From the NCBI RefSeq assembly GCF_001899075.1, contig NZ_MKVA01000011.1:434001-498000 (forward strand): a stretch of DNA of 64,000 bases, written 5' to 3'. The notes beneath the pieces are model-generated. The model was not told where the DNA came from, made no database searches, and was given only the letters and a program-made list of their open reading frames with translations. The translations under genes were made by a program, and so were the position numbers. Below are positions 8,096 through 16,677 of this stretch, one piece after another (within the stretch, counting starts at the first letter, position 1; each line of letters starts with the position of its first letter). The DNA comes from Devosia sp. 67-54 (lineage in GTDB: Bacteria; Pseudomonadota; Alphaproteobacteria; Rhizobiales; Devosiaceae).

Positions 8096-10743
8096 CCTTC
8101 AATGAACTGGAGGCTCAGAAGAATTTTACCAGCTCGCTGATCTCCGCGCTCTCAACACTGAAGACACCACCCACCCGCGAGGTTGTTGAACAGAAGGCGC
8201 GCGCGCTGGCCGCTGTCGTGGATTACGAGGGCGACCTCAAGAACGTCATCGAAGAGGCGATGGTCGCAATCGACACCCGCATGGGGGCCGGAGTCTCGCT
8301 GATCGACAAGGAAGCCCCGCACGACGAAGAGTGGGTACGCAAGCGCGAGATAACCTGGACCTATTCAGACGCCTATGCCGCCTTCCTCAAAAAGGAGAGC
8401 TGGCCGCCGACGGTCGTTCAATCACTGAGCGACGTTGGTGATCGCATCCTTGGCCATCTTCAGGACCCACTGAGCGAAGGTGACGCGTGGAACAGGCGCG
8501 GTCTGGTCATTGGGCATGTTCAATCGGGCAAAACAGCAAACTACCTCGGCGTGATCGCGAAGGCCGCTGACGCCGGATACAAGTTCATCATCGTCATTGC
8601 GGGCATTCATAACAATCTGCGCAAGCAGACGCAGGAACGTGTTGACGAGGGATTCATCGGGCGGTCCAGCGATCCGGAAGATCGGCGGGCCATCGGCGTC
8701 GGGCTGGACGGTGATTATCCCCACCCCGTCACTCTGACAAACATCAACGACGATTTCAGCAAGACTACCGCCGCAAAGGGCGGCTGGAAAATCAACGACT
8801 TCAGCAAGCCGATCATCTTCGTCATCAAGAAAAACACGACGACGCTGGAGGCCCTTCACAAGTGGCTCAAGGAGCTGAACGCCAAGGGTGACGGACGCAT
8901 CCGTGACGTTCCGATGCTCATGATCGACGACGAGGCCGACAACGCGTCGATCAATACGAACAAGCCCGAGCTTGATCCCACAAAGACCAACGCCATGATC
9001 CGGCGCATCCTCGGCCTGTTCACGAAGTCCTGCTATGTCGGCTACACGGCGACGCCGTTCGCCAACATTTTCATCAATCCCGACGCTTATGAAGATGATG
9101 TGCGCGAGGAGCTGTTCCCCCGCGATTTCATCTATTCGCTCGATGCGCCTACGACCTACTTTGGACCCGACAAGGTATTTCTGGACGAGGATAGCAGCAA
9201 GCGTATCCTCGAACCCATCGCCGACGCCGAAGAATATCTGCCGCTCACACACAAGCGCGATGACCCGGTCTCGGACCTTCCGCCGAGCCTGTATCGCGCG
9301 TTCGATGAATTTGTTGTCGCGCGGGCGATCCGCAATCTCAGAGGGCAGACGAACAAGCACTGCTCGATGCTTATCAACGTCTCGCGATTTGTGCCCGTAC
9401 AGCGCACCGTGCGCGATTTCCTCAGTGTCTATGAGAAGAGGGTGCGGGAGGCGGTGAAAGCCAACTACGCCATGCCCGAAAGCGCGTCGTCAAAGAATCC
9501 GCAGATGCAGGCTCTGCGCGCGGCGTACGATCAGGAGTACGCGGACAGCGGGTTCACATGGGAGCAGGTGAAAGCAGCGCTGTTTGGCGCGTTCGAACAT
9601 CTGCGACTGTTCGTCGTGAACAGCAAGACCGACGACGTTCTGGACTTCAGGAAGTACGAGAAGGACGGCGTTGGCCTTACAGCCGTAGCCATCGGCGGTC
9701 TCAGCCTTTCACGCGGCCTGACCATCGAGGGTCTTACTGTCAGCTACATGTACCGGAACACGGCCATGTACGACACGCTGATGCAGATGGGGCGCTGGTT
9801 CGGCTATCGCCACGGATACGAAGACCTGTGCCGGGTACATCTCTCAGCTGACTCCATCAGCTGGTATCAGTACATCGCGAACGCAGCGGAGGAGCTTCGT
9901 CAGCAGATCAAGCGCATGAGGCGCGACGGACTCAGTCCGCGTCAGTTCGGACTCTATGTCCTCGCCCACCCCGACAGCCTTCTCGTTACCGCTCGCAACA
10001 AGATGCGCGCGGGCGAGAACCTGATCGTCAATCAGAATTTCAGCGGCCAGCTTATCGAGAGCACCTGGTTGACGCTCGACGACAAACTGAACGGGCGCAA
10101 TGAGACATTGATCTCGGAGGCATGGAAGGCCGGATTTGGTGGCCGAACTGCCGAGGAGACCGACAAGGGTTGGGTTCTCAGGGACGTTCTCCTTGCTGAA
10201 GTCGAGGCTTTCCTGACCCGCTTCGAAGTACACTCAAGGTTCTCCGCGCGACGGTCGGCAGCGCTCGATTATCTTCAGGCCATCGAGAAGCAGTTTCCGG
10301 TTGCGGACGTACTGCTGATTTCCAAGGACGGCGGCGACGGGAACGCCGCGCAGTACCGGCTGGGGGCGCAGGAACGCAACAAAAAGCCGGAAGGTGGATC
10401 GTGGCATGCAGCGAAAGACCGCGTCGCCAGCCGGGGTGACGAAAAGCATGGTCTGACAGCGCCGCAGCAGAGCCGCGCCGTCGAACTGGCCCGCGAGGAC
10501 GACGGCAAGGAACCTTCCGACACGCATTATCGGTCGATCAGGAACAAGCCTCTGCTGATGCTGCACGTTCTGTCGATCCCGGAAGAAGACGGCTCCGGTC
10601 GTATCCGTGTCCCCGCTTTCGGAGTCAGCTTCCCTCCCGGTCTCTACAGCACCGAAATACAGGTGGTCGCCAACCGCATCTGGATAGCCAGCATGCAGGG
10701 ACCACCGGACGATCCCGACAATGATGAGGACTACGATGAGTAG
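8092..10743 (+). CDS. Z1 domain-containing helicase-like ATPase
   Basis: An 883-residue superfamily-II-like ATPase with a Z1 domain. Walker A is HVQSGKTANYLGVIAKA (about residues 142-158), Walker B is LMIDDEADN (about 279-287), and a motif III-like GYTATPFANI lies near residue 316. The C-terminal lobe shows GLSLSRGLTIEGL and the motif VI-like MQMGRWFGYRHGY (about residues 563-575). Z1 proteins are the presumed motor/translocase subunit of MORC-linked restriction systems. The stop overlaps the following start by eight bases. ATPase or helicase action is expected from the motifs; the DNA substrate is unknown. Confidence 0.94.
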   Translation: MTFNELEAQKNFTSSLISALSTLKTPPTREVVEQKARALAAVVDYEGDLKNVIEEAMVAIDTRMGAGVSLIDKEAPHDEEWVRKREITWTYSDAYAAFLKKESWPPTVVQSLSDVGDRILGHLQDPLSEGDAWNRRGLVIGHVQSGKTANYLGVIAKAADAGYKFIIVIAGIHNNLRKQTQERVDEGFIGRSSDPEDRRAIGVGLDGDYPHPVTLTNINDDFSKTTAAKGGWKINDFSKPIIFVIKKNTTTLEALHKWLKELNAKGDGRIRDVPMLMIDDEADNASINTNKPELDPTKTNAMIRRILGLFTKSCYVGYTATPFANIFINPDAYEDDVREELFPRDFIYSLDAPTTYFGPDKVFLDEDSSKRILEPIADAEEYLPLTHKRDDPVSDLPPSLYRAFDEFVVARAIRNLRGQTNKHCSMLINVSRFVPVQRTVRDFLSVYEKRVREAVKANYAMPESASSKNPQMQALRAAYDQEYADSGFTWEQVKAALFGAFEHLRLFVVNSKTDDVLDFRKYEKDGVGLTAVAIGGLSLSRGLTIEGLTVSYMYRNTAMYDTLMQMGRWFGYRHGYEDLCRVHLSADSISWYQYIANAAEELRQQIKRMRRDGLSPRQFGLYVLAHPDSLLVTARNKMRAGENLIVNQNFSGQLIESTWLTLDDKLNGRNETLISEAWKAGFGGRTAEETDKGWVLRDVLLAEVEAFLTRFEVHSRFSARRSAALDYLQAIEKQFPVADVLLISKDGGDGNAAQYRLGAQERNKKPEGGSWHAAKDRVASRGDEKHGLTAPQQSRAVELAREDDGKEPSDTHYRSIRNKPLLMLHVLSIPEEDGSGRIRVPAFGVSFPPGLYSTEIQVVANRIWIASMQGPPDDPDNDEDYDE

Positions 10744-11722
10744 GCCTCTGCCCTGGGAGCAGATTGCCGTTCCAGCAATCGACTACAATGTGCGTCTGGC
10801 TGGAAAGGACATGCCGGTCCCCGTGTTCTGGGGCAAGGACGCCAGAGGACAGTGGCTGACAATCGTCGAGCTGGCAGGCGACCACTCGACCGAGTTCAAC
10901 CGCGAACCGTTGACCGTGCATGGTATCGGCATCGACCTGCGCGCGGGCGAGAAGGCCGGAACGCAGAGGCTGGTGCTGACCCTTCAGCAGCAGATCAACG
11001 GCGACCTGTTTCTGGGGCTGTGCGAGACACTTCTGACGGCACTCGTTCCCGTCACCGATTCAGCCGTGGCGCTGGGTGTCGCGCTGGCACATCTGCGCAG
11101 ATGGAAGGCGTTCTGGTCCGGCAGACGCGCGGGCCTCCTTACTGCGGAAGAAGTGCGCGGCCTTTTCGCGGAACTCAGTTTCCTTGTGGACCTGTACCGG
11201 AACCGGATGCCGCACCGCGACGCCGTCGCGGCATGGTGCGGCGCTGACAGGACGCAGCAGGATTTCATCTTCCGCGACACGGCAGTCGAGATCAAATCCC
11301 TCTCTGGACGGGAGCGAAATGCTGTTCGCATTTCATCCGAGGATCAGCTTGAAACGCTGTCGAGTCGGCTGTTCCTTGCCGTATTCCGACTTTCGGGCCT
11401 CCCGGAAGCGCGGGATGCCCGGTCGCTGAATGCCTTGGTCAGCCTGATTGAACAGGAACTCGACGACGCGGACGCCATCGAGGACTTCCTGAGGAAACTG
11501 TCCACTGCGGGCTATGCGCCGCTTCAGGACTACGACGCGCCTGCTTTTGTCGTCAGCCAGGCGAGAACATTCGCCGTGCAGGATGACTTTCCAAGGCTTG
11601 TCCGTTCGGCGCTGCCTGACGGCATTGCCCGGCTTTCCTACGATCTGGAACTGGAAAGCATCGAGAAGTTTGAGTGCTCTTCCGATGTGATTTTCGAGGT
11701 GCGCTGTGGAACAGTTGGCTGA
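10736..11722 (+). CDS. PD-(D/E)XK motif protein (DUF4420 type)
   Basis: A 328-residue protein with the pattern of the DUF4420 PD-(D/E)XK family usually found next to Z1 and AIPR genes: LFAELSFL near residue 150, then QQDFIFRDTAVEIKS (about 180-194), where Asp and the EIK triplet supply the nuclease signature. It is the probable DNA-cutting subunit of the operon. I prefer the ATG at 10736, whose product begins MSRPLPWE, over the one at 10721; both lie inside the Z1 gene's 3' end. The stop lies 17 bases inside the next gene. Confidence 0.9.
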   Translation: MSRPLPWEQIAVPAIDYNVRLAGKDMPVPVFWGKDARGQWLTIVELAGDHSTEFNREPLTVHGIGIDLRAGEKAGTQRLVLTLQQQINGDLFLGLCETLLTALVPVTDSAVALGVALAHLRRWKAFWSGRRAGLLTAEEVRGLFAELSFLVDLYRNRMPHRDAVAAWCGADRTQQDFIFRDTAVEIKSLSGRERNAVRISSEDQLETLSSRLFLAVFRLSGLPEARDARSLNALVSLIEQELDDADAIEDFLRKLSTAGYAPLQDYDAPAFVVSQARTFAVQDDFPRLVRSALPDGIARLSYDLELESIEKFECSSDVIFEVRCGTVG

Positions 11723-13775
11723 CGAATTTTTCCATGACCTGCGTCAGGAACTGCTGGCCGGTGCCGAAGCCAACAGTGCATTTCAACTCAGTGAGTTCAT
11801 GGAGACAGTTACCCGCGACCTGATCGAGACCGGGTTTGTCGAAGGGTTCGAGCTGTGCCACTTCCGCGCGCAGCGCGGCATGCGGGTTGACGGGTACTGG
11901 TTCGACGATGAAGGCGGGCTTGATCTCTTCATTGCGGACTTCGACTGTCGCGCCGAGCTGGAATCCCTCACCCGCACCGATGTTGATGCGGCTTTCAAGC
12001 GGCTGGCGTCCTTCTTCGAAGCGGCCATCGCAAAAGACCTGTACAACGAACTGGAGATAACGTCTCCCGAATACGGGCTGGCACGTCAGATTGCGGACCG
12101 GAAAGGACTGATCCGCAGGCTTAACCTCATTCTGGTCTCAGAGCGGGCGGTCAGCGACCGCGTGCAGATACTTGAAGATGCCGTTATTGCCGGTGTCCCT
12201 GCGGGATTTCACGTCTGGGATATCTCGCGGCTTCAGCGTCAGCGCGGCTCGAAAGGTCAAAAGGAACCGCTCGACCTCGACTTCCCGGAAATGTTCGGAG
12301 CGGGTGTTTCATGCCTTCCTGCCCATCTGGGATCAGAGGCATATCGGTCCTACCTTGTCGTTATGCCGGCGGAAATACTCGCTGACCTGTATGGCCGCTA
12401 CGGCGGGCGGCTGCTTGAACAGAACGTGCGAAGTTTTCTTCAGGCGAGAGCCAAGGTCAACAAGGGCATCCGCACGACCATCCTAAACGAGCCGCAGATG
12501 TTCTTCGCCTACAACAACGGGATCACGGCAACAGCTCAGGAGGTCGATGTACGACCGACGACAGGCGGTGGACTGGAGATCGCCCGGATCAAGGATCTCC
12601 AGATCGTCAACGGCGGTCAGACGACGGCGTCACTCTTTCACACGCGGCGTCAGGACAAGGCTTCACTCAAGAGCATTTTCGTACAGATGAAGCTCTCGGT
12701 GATCGACAGCGCGGAAAGTGAAACTGTCGTTCCTCGCATCTCCGAGTACGCGAATACCCAGAACCGCGTGAACGCGGCAGACTTCTTTTCCAACCATCCG
12801 TTCCATATCCGCATGGAGGAGTTTTCCCGCCGCCTGTGGGCACCTGCGCAGCAGGGCGCACAAAGGGAGACCAAATGGTTCTACGAACGCGCTCGTGGTC
12901 AGTACGCCGACGCCCAGGCGAAGCTTACGCCCGCCGACCAGCGCCGGTTCAAGGCCGAGAATCCGAAACCGCAGATGTTTGCCAAGACCGATCTCGCAAA
13001 GTTCGAGAACGTCTGGGACGATCATCCCCGCTGGGTCAATCTTGGCGCACAGAAGAACTTCGCACGCTTCGCCGGAAGGATCGGCAAAGAGTGGAGCGAC
13101 TCCCCGGATACCTTCAATGAGTTCTATTTCCGCCGTGCCATCGGGCGGGCGATCATCTTCAGAGCGACCGAGCGGATGGTGTCGGACCAGAGCTGGTACA
13201 GCGGCGGCTACCGCGCCAACATCGTCGCATACGCAATCGCTGCGCTTGGTGAAGTCTGCCGTCAGGAGTCAAAGTCAATCGACTACAGCCTGATCTGGAA
13301 CAATCAGGCCGTGCCCGACGGACTGCTGTCCGCACTGGCAGTCGCAGCAAAGTTCGTCAATGACGACATTACCAATCCGCCGCCGGGCATCTCGAACGTA
13401 TCGGAGTGGGCAAAACGGGATGCGTGCTGGACCCGCATGAAAGAAAAGCTGGGCGAGTTGGAGGCGATGCTGCCGCCGTCCTTCTGGTCGGAGCTGGTCT
13501 CTTCGGACGAGGTCAAGGCCGAGAAGAAAGATGCCCGAAAGGTTCAGAAGCTGGACAACGGCATCAATCACCAGATGCGCGTTGTGGAAGTGGGCGGAGG
13601 CGGATGGGGGCGTATTCTGCGCGAAGGCACTAATCTCAGGATTTTTACGCCGCAGGAGTTGAGCCTTCTTCGTCTCGCATCGCTGATCCCGGCCAAACTG
13701 CCAAACGAGAAGCAGAGCGCGGACTTGGTTGCCATTCTCGAGAAGGCCGCGCGCGAGGGCATTGCGCCGAAGTGA
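11706..13775 (+). CDS. AIPR family protein (abortive-infection phage resistance)
   Basis: A 689-residue protein of the AIPR family (named after abortive infection phage resistance proteins). Characteristic conserved stretches are FFAYNNGITATA (about residue 270), IVNGGQTTASLF (about 299) and ISEYANTQNRVN (about 345). The family's enzymatic activity is not firmly known; it commonly accompanies restriction systems. The GTG start at 11706 overlaps the DUF4420 gene. It ends the six-gene operon; the next genes run in the opposite direction and the stop codons abut, with no obvious terminator between. Confidence 0.93.
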   Translation: MEQLADEFFHDLRQELLAGAEANSAFQLSEFMETVTRDLIETGFVEGFELCHFRAQRGMRVDGYWFDDEGGLDLFIADFDCRAELESLTRTDVDAAFKRLASFFEAAIAKDLYNELEITSPEYGLARQIADRKGLIRRLNLILVSERAVSDRVQILEDAVIAGVPAGFHVWDISRLQRQRGSKGQKEPLDLDFPEMFGAGVSCLPAHLGSEAYRSYLVVMPAEILADLYGRYGGRLLEQNVRSFLQARAKVNKGIRTTILNEPQMFFAYNNGITATAQEVDVRPTTGGGLEIARIKDLQIVNGGQTTASLFHTRRQDKASLKSIFVQMKLSVIDSAESETVVPRISEYANTQNRVNAADFFSNHPFHIRMEEFSRRLWAPAQQGAQRETKWFYERARGQYADAQAKLTPADQRRFKAENPKPQMFAKTDLAKFENVWDDHPRWVNLGAQKNFARFAGRIGKEWSDSPDTFNEFYFRRAIGRAIIFRATERMVSDQSWYSGGYRANIVAYAIAALGEVCRQESKSIDYSLIWNNQAVPDGLLSALAVAAKFVNDDITNPPPGISNVSEWAKRDACWTRMKEKLGELEAMLPPSFWSELVSSDEVKAEKKDARKVQKLDNGINHQMRVVEVGGGGWGRILREGTNLRIFTPQELSLLRLASLIPAKLPNEKQSADLVAILEKAAREGIAPK

Positions 13776-14375
13776 CTACGACCGCGCGAATGCCAGCAGG
13801 TCGCCGATATCGCCATTGTCTGCCTTCCTCAGTGCTGCAATGTAGGTTCTGCGCAGTTCGCCCGTATCATCGCCGAGATCGCCACGTCCCCAGGTGAAGG
13901 GCTCGCGGCCAAGACTTTCCGCGAGAAGATCGGCCATCATGCGCGAATGGCGGCCATTCCCGTTCGTGAAGGCATGCACGAACACCAGCTGGTGGTGAAA
14001 CCGCACGGCGACTTCGTCCGGCGTGAACGTGCTGTGCTCTATCCAGTAGCGGAACTGGTCAAACAGTTCGGCGCTCCTGCTCGCAATCTGCCAGCGTGGA
14101 ACGCCGATATTCTCAAGTTCGACCTCGCGATAGGCGCCTGCCCATTTCCAGACTTTTCCGAACATGACCTTGTGCAGATTGCGCGAGAACGCATCTGTGG
14201 CGATCACCAGTGGCTTTGGCCTGCGCCGCTTTGCCCAGCCGAGGCCACTGGCGATGTTGTCTTCTTCCGCGACGTTCAGATCGTCCCGGCTCTGTATCCA
14301 TGTCGGGATGAGTTTCTTCTGATCGTCAGGCTGGATCGGCGTGGCATCCGTGACGGGTGCGAATATTTCCGTCAC
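13776..14375 (-). CDS. Mobile mystery protein B (Fic/DOC family)
   Basis: A 199-residue Fic-domain protein. Fic enzymes transfer AMP or other phosphate-containing groups to protein targets. The core motif is HAFTNGNGRHSR (residues 134-145): the catalytic His134, the phosphate-binding NG and both Arg residues are present, while the usual acidic metal-binding position holds Asn138. Its partner is the HTH gene just upstream; GTG at 14375 overlaps that gene's stop (GTGA). The A/B pair is a known combination on mobile elements and behaves by layout like a toxin-antitoxin module. The gene is convergent with the AIPR gene. Confidence 0.9.
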   Translation of the reverse strand: MTEIFAPVTDATPIQPDDQKKLIPTWIQSRDDLNVAEEDNIASGLGWAKRRRPKPLVIATDAFSRNLHKVMFGKVWKWAGAYREVELENIGVPRWQIASRSAELFDQFRYWIEHSTFTPDEVAVRFHHQLVFVHAFTNGNGRHSRMMADLLAESLGREPFTWGRGDLGDDTGELRRTYIAALRKADNGDIGDLLAFARS

Positions 14376-14830
14376 CGGTCACTCCACAGATCACGGTCGC
14401 GAAGCTCGTTTCGGATGTAGTTCTCGATACGGGCTTCAAGATCGGCGGCGCTGGTGGCCTGATCTTCGAGGCGCATCGTGTGGGAAACGCGGGTAAGCGC
14501 CTTGAGCGCCAGTTCGCGCGCCCGCGACTGGATCATCGACTCCAGTGACGTGTCGGGAACGATGGCATAGACCAGTCGGCACCCGAGGGCGTCTGCAACC
14601 TTTCGCAGCGTCTGGAGCTGGATTGTTCCGTTCTCTTCGGATTTTTCGATGGCAGTCACGCTCTGCTGGGCGACACCGAGGCGTCTGCCCAATTGTGCGC
14701 CCGTCATGCCGATGCCGTTGCGGATCGCCCTGATCCAGCCTTTTGGGGGCGGCGCGAAGCGCTCGACGGGCTTTGCGCCTGCGAGTTTTTCATCCAGCCG
14801 TCGAAGGGCTCTGTCGATCAGTTTCAACAT
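14372..14830 (-). CDS. Mobile mystery protein A (XRE-type HTH)
   Basis: A 152-residue protein with a Cro/C1 helix-turn-helix at about residues 36-85 (MTGAQLGRRLGVAQQSVTAIE, read from 41). After it come LQTLRKVADALGCRLVYAIVP and a helical C-terminal tail, the pattern of the mobile mystery A family. It probably represses its own operon and counteracts the Fic partner, but this is inferred from the arrangement. The promoter should lie in the AT-richer 14831-14997 stretch; no boxes there are clear enough to list. Confidence 0.9.
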   Translation of the reverse strand: MLKLIDRALRRLDEKLAGAKPVERFAPPPKGWIRAIRNGIGMTGAQLGRRLGVAQQSVTAIEKSEENGTIQLQTLRKVADALGCRLVYAIVPDTSLESMIQSRARELALKALTRVSHTMRLEDQATSAADLEARIENYIRNELRDRDLWSDR

Positions 14831-14997
14831 ATTATGGCCTGTCGTGATCCGAGATACTCACACACCACAACATGTTAGCAGATGCCAACTACACAGACTA
14901 TAGGCTGTTATTCCTACCGTTAATGACAGGCTGCAATATGTACAGGAAGTCCGGCCATGCGACCGTGCAGCCCGGAAAGCTTCTATCAGCGCCCGCT

Positions 14998-15465
14998 TCA
15001 GCGAACCGCGCGACGCACCGCGCGGTTGTAGCGCTCGCTGTCATCTGCCCGTGGATGTTCGCCGCCACCCTTCCAGTCGTCCGACGACAGCCATTCTTCA
15101 AAATAGTAAAGCCATGTGGCTGCCCACGGGACGAACGTCCGGTCTATCCGCATCGCGCCCTCCCACTCCCCTGATCCAGGCAGGAAAAGGCAAAGGCGGA
15201 TCGGGTCGTGATAGACGTGCGGCAGCTCCCGCCCGCCCGCGAGTTCTTCCAGATCAGGCGAGACGACGATTACCCTCGGCACGTCGCCGCGCGCGTACTC
15301 GATGCGGACCGTATATTCGCGGCTGAGGGGCGTCGGGCGCACACTGTAAATCCAGACCAGCCCCCTTGCGTTGAGTGTCCCTGTGCCCGCGCAAAGCGGA
15401 TTGCTGCGCAGAAACAGAAACTGCTGCGCCGGACTGAGCTCGCGCGGACCGCCCGACCAGCCCAT
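14998..15465 (-). CDS. Stand-alone E2-like protein of CBASS (type II-short)
   Basis: A 155-residue protein with the hallmarks of prokaryotic E2-like (UBC-fold) proteins. They are HVYHDPIRLCLFLPG with the candidate catalytic Cys92, then a downstream helix VPWAATWLYYFEEWL and the tail motif WKGGGEHP. In type II CBASS an E1-E2 fusion (Cap2) conjugates the cyclase to cellular targets; 'short' systems carry only an E2-like protein and no E1 or JAB protease, exactly as here. It is the last gene of the operon, two bases after the CD-NTase stop codon. Conjugation of the cyclase C-terminus is inference from relatives. Confidence 0.85.
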   Translation of the reverse strand: MGWSGGPRELSPAQQFLFLRSNPLCAGTGTLNARGLVWIYSVRPTPLSREYTVRIEYARGDVPRVIVVSPDLEELAGGRELPHVYHDPIRLCLFLPGSGEWEGAMRIDRTFVPWAATWLYYFEEWLSSDDWKGGGEHPRADDSERYNRAVRRAVR

Positions 15466-15467
15466 CT

Positions 15468-16676
15468 CTAGTCCCCGAAATGGGTGTTGCGGGGCACCGG
15501 CGATGCCTGCGCGCCGGGCGTCAGGGTCAGGCCGACAGCCGGGGCCACAAAGAGCCTCTGCGCGGAACGTGCCTGCGAGATTACCTCGGTGCGCGAGTCC
15601 ATGACCTTGCGCACGACGCGTCCACCCAGTGACCCCGACAGGGTGTCTGTCAGCAGGTCCAGGCCTTCAAGGTTCGCGATACTCTCGAAGTCGCTCAGGG
15701 CCTTCGCATGCCAGTTATAGAACGCCGTCGCACGCTCCGGCTCCTGATTCCAGCGATCGGCGAAGTTCTCGCCCTCGGTCGTCTCGTTCGGAATGGAATA
15801 GGTCCGCCGACCATCGACATAAGGACGCTCGATGAAGTGCGGCATCATCCGGATCGTCGCAACGACCACATCAAGTTCGGTGTCGAACACGAACTGGCGC
15901 ACACAGAACGCATAGGCCTTGGCGGCGAGCGTCGTGATGATGATGGAGATCGGCGCAATGTCGGCCTCGATATCCGCGAACGCAATGTCACGGTGGCGCT
16001 TCAGAAGCTGCACGATGCGACGCAGAATGCCCTTGCGGACACGCCGCGCCGGAAAGGGCTGGATATCCGCCTTCGCCACCGAGTCTGCCGCAGCCGTGGC
16101 AAGAGCGCGAATGACCGGCTGAAGCAGACAGTATTCTTCGAAGCGCAGGCGGTATCCAAGCGGATTGGTCGGCTTCCACGCTCTGAGGCTCTTGTCCGGA
16201 ACAAGCTCTCCACGGTTGTTGCAGTGCGGATTAGGGATCGTCGGGGAGATATCGAGATGGAACTCGCGCGCGTAGTTCAGGCGCCAGCAGCGCTTCTTTT
16301 CCTCGAGCATGGCGGCGTACTGACCATGCTCGCGCAGGCGATCGCCGATGAGCTTCTTGAGTTCGGCAGGCGGCATATCCCCCGTGAGGCCAAGCACAAG
16401 GCAGATCAGGTCCACGTCGAAGTCTTCGCGTGCAAGGGGTCGCACGGTCGTGCCGAGCGCAGTTGATCCATGCGCATAAAGGGAGAGCATCCGCAGCGTG
16501 GGATGGGTTGATTTCCCCAGCCAGTCGGCGACGGCCTCATAGCTCGTCTTTGCCGCCTCGTACTGCGCCTCGCTCAGTTCGAGTTCCTGACAGATTTCGT
16601 CGAGGATCGTGTAGGCCTCACCCTTGCGGCGAAGCACATAATCCGGCGTTGCCGATCTGCTGAGGGTCTGCCCCAT
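15468..16676 (-). CDS. CD-NTase (cyclic oligonucleotide synthase) of CBASS
   Basis: A 402-residue nucleotidyltransferase that on phage infection would make a cyclic nucleotide second messenger. The NTase signature is complete: HGSTALGT with Gly70-Ser71, the metal-binding pair DFDVDL (Asp87 and Asp89) and the third Asp142 in FHLDISP. The start at 16676 (product MGQTLSRS) is one base after the patatin stop; a much longer reading frame upstream lies inside the patatin gene and is not used. Together with the patatin and E2 genes it forms a complete CBASS operon. The product nucleotide cannot be told from sequence. Confidence 0.93.
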   Translation of the reverse strand: MGQTLSRSATPDYVLRRKGEAYTILDEICQELELSEAQYEAAKTSYEAVADWLGKSTHPTLRMLSLYAHGSTALGTTVRPLAREDFDVDLICLVLGLTGDMPPAELKKLIGDRLREHGQYAAMLEEKKRCWRLNYAREFHLDISPTIPNPHCNNRGELVPDKSLRAWKPTNPLGYRLRFEEYCLLQPVIRALATAAADSVAKADIQPFPARRVRKGILRRIVQLLKRHRDIAFADIEADIAPISIIITTLAAKAYAFCVRQFVFDTELDVVVATIRMMPHFIERPYVDGRRTYSIPNETTEGENFADRWNQEPERATAFYNWHAKALSDFESIANLEGLDLLTDTLSGSLGGRVVRKVMDSRTEVISQARSAQRLFVAPAVGLTLTPGAQASPVPRNTHFGD

Positions 16677-16677
16677 G

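Noticed and set aside
4651-13775. DISARM or BREX system
   Set aside because: No DrmA/DrmB, PglZ, BrxC or PglX-like genes; the set (MORC, Z1, DUF4420, AIPR, C5 methyltransferase, Vsr) belongs to a different class.
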